Assembly: GCA_031271025.1 (NCBI GenBank)
Contig: JAISWQ010000015.1
Span: 1 to 63,251 of the forward strand
DNA length: 63,251 bases
Source of the DNA: Zoogloeaceae bacterium
Lineage (GTDB): Bacteria > Pseudomonadota > Gammaproteobacteria > Burkholderiales > Rhodocyclaceae
Direction: 5' to 3'
The position numbers were made by a program, and so were the translations under genes. Below are positions 55,295 through 63,251 of this stretch, piece after piece (within the stretch, counting starts at the first letter, position 1; the number at the start of each line of letters is the position of its first letter). The notes beneath the pieces are model-generated. The model did no database searches. It saw only the letters and a list, made by a program, of their open reading frames with translations, and was not told the origin of the DNA.

Positions 55295-56170
55295 ACTCCA
55301 AAACTTTCCATCGAATTTTTTCCGCCACAAACCGCCGAAGGCATCGCCAGACTGCGCGCCGAACGGGAAAAACTTTCGGCTTTGCAACCGGATTTTTTTT
55401 CTGTCACCTATGGCGCGGGCGGCTCCACCCGTGCGCGTACCTTTGCCATTGTTCGGGAAATCGCCGCCGAGGGTTTTTCCGCCGCGCCGCATCTTTCCTG
55501 CGTGGGTTCCACCCGTGCTGGCATTCGGGACATGCTGGCGGAATTCGCGGCAGAGGGGATCACCCGCATCGTGGCCTTGCGGGGCGACCTGCCTTCCGGC
55601 ATGGCGGCCACCGGCGAACTGCGCTATGCCAATGATCTGGTGGAATTCATCCGCGCCGAGACTGGCGACCGTTTTCAGGTGCTGGTGGCCGCTTACCCGG
55701 AGTGGCATCCGCAGGCGAGATCGCCGGAAACCGATCTGCAAAATTTTGCGCGCAAGGCCAAAGCTGGAGCCAACGCCGCCATCACCCAGTATTTTTACAA
55801 TGCCGACGCCTATTTTCATTTTGTGGATAAGACACGGGCGCTGGGGGTGGAAATTCCCGTCATCCCCGGCGTGATGCCGATTGCGGGCTTTTCCAGACTG
55901 GCGCGCTTTTCCGATGCCTGTGGCGCGGACATCCCGCGCTGGATGCGCAAGACTTTCGAGAGCTACGGCGACGATGTGGAATCCATCCGCGCCTTCGGGC
56001 TGGACGTGGTGACGGCGCTCTGCGAAAAACTCCTCACCGGCGGCGCGCCGGGTTTGCATTTTTACAGCATGAACCAGTCCGCGCTGGTGGCGGAAATCTG
56101 GCAGAGGCTGGGGCAAAAGAGATCCCTGCCACAATCGACACGCTCCGTCCATCATGCGGCTGGCCTATAA
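55292..56170 (+). CDS. metF: Methylenetetrahydrofolate reductase
   Basis: FAD enzyme reducing 5,10-CH2-THF to 5-CH3-THF for methionine synthesis. LSIEFFPPQTAEGIARLRAE, SVTYGAGGSTRARTF, RIVALRGDLPSGM, and later NAAITQYFYNADAYFHFVDK and PGVMPIAGFSRLARF are characteristic. Length 292 is normal. A structured leader precedes it; no metH or ahcY is adjacent. Its stop TAA overlaps a perfect TATAAT -10 for greB. Confidence 0.96.
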   Translation: MTPKLSIEFFPPQTAEGIARLRAEREKLSALQPDFFSVTYGAGGSTRARTFAIVREIAAEGFSAAPHLSCVGSTRAGIRDMLAEFAAEGITRIVALRGDLPSGMAATGELRYANDLVEFIRAETGDRFQVLVAAYPEWHPQARSPETDLQNFARKAKAGANAAITQYFYNADAYFHFVDKTRALGVEIPVIPGVMPIAGFSRLARFSDACGADIPRWMRKTFESYGDDVESIRAFGLDVVTALCEKLLTGGAPGLHFYSMNQSALVAEIWQRLGQKRSLPQSTRSVHHAAGL

Positions 56171-56171
56171 T
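56166..56171 (+). promoter_or_regulatory. Consensus -10 (TATAAT) for greB inside the metF stop
   Basis: Perfect TATAAT overlapping the metF TAA codon, 42 bp before the greB ATG. No consensus -35 is seen at the right spacing. Confidence 0.5.
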
Positions 56172-56213
56172 CCGCCCTTTTTTCTTGCCGTCTCTACCAA
56201 TAACGCAGCAAAA

Positions 56214-56783
56214 ATGAACAAAGCCTTTACCCGCGAGCCTGAGGGCGATGAAGACGACGACGAGGCAGTGTGCTCTCCCACCTTGAAATTACCGCCGGGC
56301 AGCAAGAACTACATGACGCCCGCCGGATACGCCCGGCTTCTGGCAGAGCAGGAGTTTCTGATCCGGGAAGAACGTCCGCGTGTGGTGGAAGTGGTCGCCT
56401 GGGCGGCCTCCAATGGTGATCGTTCTGAAAACGGCGATTATCTCTACGGCAAAAAACGCCTGCGCGAAATCGACCGTCGTATCCGTTTTCTGGGGAAACG
56501 CCTCGCCAACGCGCAAGTGGTGGATCCCACCTTGCAGGGCGACAACAACCAGATTTTCTTTGGCGCCACGGTCACGTTCGTTTGGGAAGGCAAGGCGGAA
56601 GAAGAAACCTACAGCATCGTCGGGATTGACGAAACTGATGCCAGCCGTGGCCGCATCAGCTGGATTTCCCCCTTGGCGCGCACGCTCATCAAGGCACACG
56701 AAGGCGACCGCCTGCGCTTTCAGACTCCGGTGGGGGTAAAGGAAATCGAAATTCTCGAAGTGCGCTATCTGCCGCTGGATTGA
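56214..56783 (+). CDS. greB: Transcription elongation factor GreB
   Basis: RNA polymerase secondary-channel factor that restarts backtracked complexes. The coiled coil bears GDRSENGDYLYGKKRLREID with the acidic tip region, and the C-terminal FKBP-like domain follows (VTFVWEGKAEEETYSIVGID). The N-terminus has an unusual acidic segment, TREPEGDEDDDEAV. 189 residues; the ATG at 56214 is chosen since the upstream frame overlaps metF. GreB over GreA by length and the GKKRLREIDRRIRF region. Confidence 0.93.
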   Translation: MNKAFTREPEGDEDDDEAVCSPTLKLPPGSKNYMTPAGYARLLAEQEFLIREERPRVVEVVAWAASNGDRSENGDYLYGKKRLREIDRRIRFLGKRLANAQVVDPTLQGDNNQIFFGATVTFVWEGKAEEETYSIVGIDETDASRGRISWISPLARTLIKAHEGDRLRFQTPVGVKEIEILEVRYLPLD

Positions 56784-56821
56784 GTTTCGTCGCCTCTTTC
56801 AGGCGGATGATCCGGGTGCTG

Positions 56822-56864
56822 TTCCCTGCGCCAGGGGAAACCGGAAATCATGAACAGGTTCTTA
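56822..56864. repeat. Partial MITE end between greB and mltF, overlapping the mltF stop
   Basis: CTGCGCCAGGGGAAACCGGA followed by ATCATGAACAGGTTCTTA aligns with the right end of copy A and of reverse-complemented copy B. The final TTA is the mltF stop codon (TAA on the minus strand). Confidence 0.7.
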
Positions 56865-58352
56865 CGAAGCCGGGGCGGCGTGCTCTTTCCTGGCTTCCAT
56901 GTGAAGCGGCAGGCGAGGGCGGTTTCCGGGAGGGGAGAGACCTGGACCTGGTGTTTCCGGCGGCAGCGGCGCGTAAGGCGCGTGGCGCAGCAGGATGTCG
57001 TAGTAGATGCGCACGTTTTCCGCGAGAATCACCGCCTCGCCGCCGCGCCCGCGCCCGGATTTCAGACGGCTGTAATAGTGGGGACGGGCGAGGAGGGGAA
57101 GCACCTTTTTCATCTCGAACCAGGAATTCGCGTCCGCCTTGAGTTGCCGGGCAATGGTACGCGCCGCGTTGAAATGACCAGGGCCAATGTTGTAGGCGGC
57201 AAGCGCAAACCAGGTGCGGTCGGGTTCCGGCACGTCGACAGGCAGGCGGTTCTTGAGAAAACTCACGTAGCGCGCGCCGCCCAGAATGCTTTCCCTGGGA
57301 TCGAGACGATTGCGCACCCCCAGCCGGTCGGCGGTTTCAGTGGTCAGCATCATCATGCCCCGCACGCCGGTGGGGCTGGTATTGAGCGGGTTCCAGTGCG
57401 ATTCCTGATAGGAGAGCGCCGCGAGAAGCCGCCAGTCCAGTTCGTTTTTTCTCCCGGCTTCCTCGAACATCGCGCGGTAACGTGGCAAAAGCGTGGCAAT
57501 GCGCGTGGTAAAGGTGGTGACATCCAGCGCGTCCAGGCGCTTGACATGCCCCAGATAACGATCATGCACCCGGCTGATGAGACCGTTTTCTTGCGCCTCC
57601 GCAATGAAATGCTGGGCACGCGCGGCAACGGTAGGGTCGCCATCCGCCGGGAACATCCAGGCAATGGGATGACGCGAACCAAGCTCCAGCCCGGCTTGCA
57701 GCATGGGGAAAAAATTGAGACCAATATCCAGCACGGCTTTGTCGACCAGCGCCAGCGCGATCTTGCGGGTAGCGACGGCTTCCAGCAAATCGAAGGGCAT
57801 TTCGGCGGGGTAGGTTTCAATCACAAGCCGGGGATGTTGTTTTTGCAGATCCAGAAGAGCGCGGTGCTGCTGGCTGTCGGCGATGGCAACCACGGTCTGG
57901 TGATCGAGTTGGGCAAGACGGCGTGGCAGCGGGTTGGCCTCATGCGCAACCAGCACGCTACTGCTGACCAGGTAAGGCGTGCTGTAGCGGATTCCCTCGG
58001 CCTTGGGGTCGGGCGTGAGCCAGCCGACGGCCATGTGCGCCTTGTGCCGGGCAAGTCGCTGCGGGAAAGAAACGGCGGGCGTGACGATGAAGCGCACGGG
58101 AACGCCCAGAGATTCCGCAAATGCCCTGACCAGATCATGCTCCAGTCCTGAGGCGGAGGGGGTCTCGCCTTCATCGCCGTTTTCCAACGTCTCGTAGGTC
58201 AAGGGGCCTGGCGGAATGAGTACGACCAGCCCTTTTTGTTCCTGTCCCGCCTCCGGCAATGGCAAGGGCGCGCGATCACAGGCGGAAAGGCAGGCCATGA
58301 GCGTGAATACGGCAAAAAAAGCTGCAAGGCGGCAACATCCCTGTGCTATCAT
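56862..58352 (-). CDS. mltF: Membrane-bound lytic transglycosylase MltF-like
   Basis: Outer-membrane lipoprotein lytic transglycosylase. Signal peptide with lipobox (LAAFFAVFTLMACLSACD), a periplasmic substrate-binding domain (residues ~55-290, such as VRFIVTPAVSFPQRLARHKA), and a C-terminal SLT domain with the catalytic Glu in ALSYQESHWNPLNTSPTGVR and ALAAYNIGPGHFNAARTIA. Length 496. I choose ATG 58352; the frame extends upstream through the tRNA gene. A Pro-rich C-terminal tail ends at the MITE fragment, so it may be altered. Its promoter must lie in or beyond the divergent tRNA gene. Confidence 0.92.
   Translation of the reverse strand: MIAQGCCRLAAFFAVFTLMACLSACDRAPLPLPEAGQEQKGLVVLIPPGPLTYETLENGDEGETPSASGLEHDLVRAFAESLGVPVRFIVTPAVSFPQRLARHKAHMAVGWLTPDPKAEGIRYSTPYLVSSSVLVAHEANPLPRRLAQLDHQTVVAIADSQQHRALLDLQKQHPRLVIETYPAEMPFDLLEAVATRKIALALVDKAVLDIGLNFFPMLQAGLELGSRHPIAWMFPADGDPTVAARAQHFIAEAQENGLISRVHDRYLGHVKRLDALDVTTFTTRIATLLPRYRAMFEEAGRKNELDWRLLAALSYQESHWNPLNTSPTGVRGMMMLTTETADRLGVRNRLDPRESILGGARYVSFLKNRLPVDVPEPDRTWFALAAYNIGPGHFNAARTIARQLKADANSWFEMKKVLPLLARPHYYSRLKSGRGRGGEAVILAENVRIYYDILLRHAPYAPLPPETPGPGLSPPGNRPRLPLHMEARKEHAAPAS
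58347..58352 (+). promoter_or_regulatory. Candidate -10 of the tRNA-Ser gene, over the mltF start codon
   Basis: TATCAT at 58347-58352, about 10 bp before the mature tRNA, overlaps the antisense mltF ATG. No convincing -35 precedes it. Confidence 0.35.
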
Positions 58353-58362
58353 TCGCCCCCCC

Positions 58363-58455
58363 GGAGAGGTACCGAAGCGGTTATAACGGCGCCGACTCGA
58401 AATCGGATGGTCAGAGAAATCTGGCACGGGGGTTCGAATCCCCCCCTCTCCGCCA
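58363..58455 (+). tRNA. tRNA-Ser (CGA)
   Basis: 93 nt with encoded CCA. Acceptor GGAGAGG (58363-58369) pairs with CCTCTCC (58445-58451); anticodon stem CCGA/TCGG encloses the loop CTCGAAA with anticodon CGA at 58398-58400. A long class II variable arm (TGGTCAGAGAAATCTGGCA) and a T arm GGGGGTTCGAATCCCCC are clear. Reads the serine codon UCG. Confidence 0.97.
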
Positions 58456-59031
58456 GACTGCATTCCTGTTTGTTCTTCCTCATTCCTTTTGCTTCCCGTT
58501 TCTTCCTGCGTTTTCAGCGGGTTACAGCCTTTTTCGTGTCGTTTTCCGCCATTTCCCCCGGTGGAAAGCGTTTACCGGCAGTCCCGTGACGTGAAGCCGG
58601 TGGAGGGCAAACCTGCGAAACGCTTTGCGGGAGAGGTCTCCAGAATTGAAGGCAACCTTGCACACAGGCGGCAATCCCACGCGGAAACGGCACGAGCGCC
58701 ATGATAGCACAATGGTTTTTGACGCCTGCCGCGCTCAGCGGGGAGGCAATCCAAAGTGTCGGCCGAGAGGATAGTTCGTCTCCCATGTTCGTCATGGCGA
58801 GGGGCACGTGGCAATCCACGTATTTTTCCGGATGGCTTTGTCGCTGAAGTGCCTCGCAATGACGAAATTCCCGCCACTTTGGATTGCACCCCTGTTTCTC
58901 TGTCGTTGTGTAATCGTTGCGTGATATGACGCATTGATTTTCAACCGGCGGCGTTTCTGGGAAGTGACTTGTTCAGAGATTTCCTGGCGGAGCAGGGGCT
59001 TTTTCAAGCACTCTGCTTTTCCTCGATTGCG
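58456..59031. other. Gap between tRNA-Ser and aroA-cmk
   Basis: About 575 bp without a recognisable gene. The right part is the MITE at 58746-58887. No rpsA follows cmk as it does in many proteobacteria. Confidence 0.6.
58746..58887. mobile_element. 142-bp MITE-like element with perfect 13-bp terminal inverted repeats
   Basis: GCAATCCAAAGTG (58746-58758) is exactly inverted at 58875-58887. The interior has GTTCGTCATGGCGAGGGGC, GTGGCAATCCACG and CCTCGCAATGACGAAATTCC. Its right part is the inverse of the left part of the repeat at 35.5 kb. Non-coding. Confidence 0.8.
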
Positions 59032-60987
59032 TTACCGTTCCGCGAACCACGCCAGCACCTGCGCCACGGCTTCCTCGATGCCCAGGGTATCGGTATCCAG
59101 CCATCTGGCGTCTGCTTCCTGTCGCAAGGGGGCGACGGCGCGGTTCATGTCGCGGGCATCGCGGGCGCGCAGGTCGGCGAGGAGGACGGCCTTGTCCGCC
59201 GTTTCGCCGCGTGCCCGCAACTGCCGGTAGCGCCGTTCGGCGCGGACTTCGGCGCTGGCGGTCAGGAAAACCTTGAGCGGCGCGGCGGGAAAGACCACGC
59301 TCGCCATGTCGCGTCCGTCGCCGACGAGACCGGGCGCGCGGTGGAAGGCGCGCTGGCGGAAAAGCAGACTTTCCCGCACAGCGGGGAGCGCCGCCACGCG
59401 CGAAGCGCCGGAAGCCATTGCCTCAGAACGGATTTCCGCAGAGACTTCCCTCCCATTCAACCAGATTTCACCCGCCGCGCCGAAACGCGCTTCCAGCCGC
59501 GCCGCCAGGGCGGCCACGCCCGCCTCGTCCGCCCAATCCACGCCCGCTTCCTTCGCCGCCAGCGCCGTCAGGCGATAGAGCGCCCCGGAATCGAGATAAT
59601 GAAAACCCAGCGCCGCCGCGACCCTTGCCGCGACCGTGCCCTTGCCCGACGCGGTGGGACCATCCACGGCAATCACCGGCGCAGGCGTCACCAGCGCCTG
59701 CAAACGCTCAAAATAATCGGGAAAGGTTTTTGCCACACAGCCGGGGTCTTCGATGCGCAGCGGCACAGCAAAAGCCGCCAGCGAAAAACACATTGCCATG
59801 CGATGGTCATCGTAAGTGGCGATGGCAGCAGGCACGAGCGGATGTTCGGCATCCGGCGGGACAATGACGAGATAATCCGCGCCCTCTTCCACCCGCGCGC
59901 CCAGTTTGCCCAGTTCCTTCGCCATCGCGGCAATGCGATCGGTTTCCTTGACGCGCCAACTGGCAATGTTGGCGAGGCGCGTTTCGCCCCGCGCAAAGAG
60001 CGCCGCGACTGCCAGCGTCATCGCCGCGTCGGGAATCGCGTTGCAATCCAGTGTCAGACCGCGCAAGCCCGCCGCTGGCGCGTGCGCGGTCATCGCGGTT
60101 TCCTCCATCGTCACCACGCCGCCCATTGCCGCAATCGCGTCGGCAAAACGAACATCGCCCTGCAAGGCTGCGCGCCCCACACCTTCCACCCGCAGCGGGT
60201 TTTCAGGAAGCGCCGCAATCGCGCCCAGGGCAAGAAAATAGGAGGCGGAGGAAGCATCACCTTCCACATGAAAAACGCCGGGCGTCCGGTAACGCGCCCC
60301 GGCGGGCAGGGTGAAGCGCCGCCAGCCTTCCCGTTCCACCGTCACGCCAAAACGCTGCATCAGTTTCAGGGTCATGTCGACATAGGGTCTGGAAATCAGC
60401 TCGCCTTCCACTTCCACCGTCACGCGCACGCCCGTCAGCGGCAGCGCCAGGATGAGGCCGGTCAGGAACTGGCTGGAAACATTGCCCCGGATGCGCACGA
60501 TCCCATTCGCCTCTATCCGCGCGGGCGCAAGACGCAATGGCGGAAAACCGGGATTCGCCGTATAGGTGATCCGCGCGCCCAGTTGCCGCAGGGCATCCAC
60601 GAGGTCGCCAATGGGACGTTCGCGCATTCTGGGAATTCCGTCCAGCAGGTAATCGCCGCCTGCCAGCGCCAGTGTCGCGGTGAGGGTGCGAAACGCCGTT
60701 CCCGCATTGCCAAGAAAAAGTTCGGCCTGCCGTACCGGAAACCGTCCGCCGCAACCTTCCACCCGCCAGACGCCACTGGCATCCGCAGCGCAAGACAGTC
60801 CCAGCGCCTGCAAGGCTTCGCGCATCCGCGCCGTGTCGTCGGAAAGGAGAAGGTTATGGATTTCAGTCGTGCCTTCCGCGAGCGCCGCCAACAGCAAAAC
60901 GCGGTTGGAAATACTCTTGGAGCCAGGCAGGCGCACTGTGCCGCCCGCGCGAACGAGTTGGGGAAAATCAAGAAAATGCATGAACAT
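59032..60987 (-). CDS. aroA: Bifunctional EPSP synthase / cytidylate kinase (AroA-Cmk fusion)
   Basis: Two complete enzymes in one chain. Residues ~1-420 are Aro[58 protein letters not shown] and [20 protein letters not shown]; it makes 5-enolpyruvylshikimate 3-phosphate. Residues ~425-651 are Cmk: [29 protein letters not shown] and [20 protein letters not shown]; it phosphorylates CMP/dCMP. The linker is only a few residues. Start MFMHFL; an internal Met is 2 codons later. Such fusions occur in some proteobacteria. Neither tyrA/hisC upstream nor rpsA downstream is present, so the usual context is broken. Confidence 0.95.
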   Translation of the reverse strand: MFMHFLDFPQLVRAGGTVRLPGSKSISNRVLLLAALAEGTTEIHNLLLSDDTARMREALQALGLSCAADASGVWRVEGCGGRFPVRQAELFLGNAGTAFRTLTATLALAGGDYLLDGIPRMRERPIGDLVDALRQLGARITYTANPGFPPLRLAPARIEANGIVRIRGNVSSQFLTGLILALPLTGVRVTVEVEGELISRPYVDMTLKLMQRFGVTVEREGWRRFTLPAGARYRTPGVFHVEGDASSASYFLALGAIAALPENPLRVEGVGRAALQGDVRFADAIAAMGGVVTMEETAMTAHAPAAGLRGLTLDCNAIPDAAMTLAVAALFARGETRLANIASWRVKETDRIAAMAKELGKLGARVEEGADYLVIVPPDAEHPLVPAAIATYDDHRMAMCFSLAAFAVPLRIEDPGCVAKTFPDYFERLQALVTPAPVIAVDGPTASGKGTVAARVAAALGFHYLDSGALYRLTALAAKEAGVDWADEAGVAALAARLEARFGAAGEIWLNGREVSAEIRSEAMASGASRVAALPAVRESLLFRQRAFHRAPGLVGDGRDMASVVFPAAPLKVFLTASAEVRAERRYRQLRARGETADKAVLLADLRARDARDMNRAVAPLRQEADARWLDTDTLGIEEAVAQVLAWFAER

Positions 60988-61140
60988 CAGGCTTTCTGAC
61001 GCCGGAACGCCAACAGTTTCGAGACCAGTTTCAGCACGACATCGCCGTGCTGGTTCAGGGTTTCGCTGCCCAGACTCACCATGCCGCGATCCGCTTTGCT
61101 CCGCGAGGGTGTGAGGGGGTATTCATTCCGCGTGGTGGAT
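60988..61140 (-). pseudogene. C-terminal remnant of a MaoC-like dehydratase-family gene
   Basis: About 50 codons up to a stop read [20 protein letters not shown], then [20 protein letters not shown]. This resembles the C-terminal strand pair of hot-dog MaoC-like proteins (RSRPDRGIV...TLNQRGEVV). The upstream half is absent: the frame runs into the 3' end of the MFS gene on the same strand. The identification rests on a short stretch. Confidence 0.5.
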
Positions 61141-61144
61141 GCGC

Positions 61145-63251
<2,107 letters not shown>

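Noticed and set aside
58969..60999. 676-codon plus-strand frame opposite aroA-cmk
   Set aside because: Antisense shadow; aroA-cmk motifs on the minus strand are unambiguous.

Overview
The window reads as a stretch of a GC-rich betaproteobacterial chromosome. This is inferred from gene order: rsmB-DUF4390-ntrY-ntrX-trkA-trkH, rlmN-pilW-rodZ-ispG-hisS-yfgM-bamB-der, tmk-holB-pilZ-tatD, rpsF-priB-rpsR-rplI-dnaB and udg-rimI-tsaB are all typical of that class. I cannot name a genus from the sequence alone. Nearly all genes are housekeeping, envelope, type IV pilus or flagellar functions. The genes are tightly packed, with many ATGA overlaps inside operons.

Layout. 1-5.9 kb: a huge PilL/ChpA-type hybrid chemotaxis kinase, open at the left edge. 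6.2-8.7 kb: dgt, a PEBP protein and a low-molecular-weight phosphatase. 8.8-17.1 kb (minus strand): K+ uptake (trkH, trkA), the NtrYX two-component pair, a DUF4390 protein and rsmB. 17.1-25.5 kb: an accessory block around a short flagellin. It holds an AT-rich methyltransferase bracketed by inverted copies of a ~220 bp repeat, a TPR-GT41 O-GlcNAc-transferase-like protein, the flagellin, an FkbM methyltransferase remnant, an acetolactate-synthase-like ThDP enzyme, a small conserved protein and fliW. 25.7-34.9 kb (plus): ndk and the rlmN-to-der operon. 34.9-37.1 kb: a nitroreductase and paaK. 37.2-49.8 kb: rne, rluC, a gamma-carbonic anhydrase, mltG-tmk-holB-pilZ-tatD, an ankyrin protein, an aldo/keto reductase and a DinG-type helicase. 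49.9-53 kb: rpsF-priB-rpsR-rplI and dnaB. 53-58.5 kb: udg-rimI-tsaB, metF, greB, mltF and a tRNA-Ser. 59-63.3 kb: an aroA-cmk fusion, a MaoC-like remnant, an MFS exporter and a truncated IS110-type transposase at the right edge.

The most interesting signal is not one protein. It is a family of small non-coding repeats (MITE-like, with terminal inverted repeats resembling TAAGAAGYTGTTCATGATT and an internal core resembling TGGATTGCCACG...GCAATGACGAA), plus a second ~37 bp repeat. Copies sit at 3' ends of genes, where their ends repeatedly supply or touch the stop codon (GT41, mltF, possibly trkH, the ThDP enzyme, and the small gene at 24.7 kb). One pair brackets a foreign-looking methyltransferase as a possible composite unit, and one copy cuts the IS110 transposase exactly at the repeat boundary. 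Together with the flagellin-modification genes, this suggests a locus whose surface-glycan tailoring genes are being gained and lost by repeat-mediated movement. Other points worth a look are a leader upstream of metF with mutually exclusive hairpins that can hide the start codon, an NtrX-like regulator with an eroded ATPase domain, and a divergent tRNA-Ser/mltF pair separated by only 10 bp.
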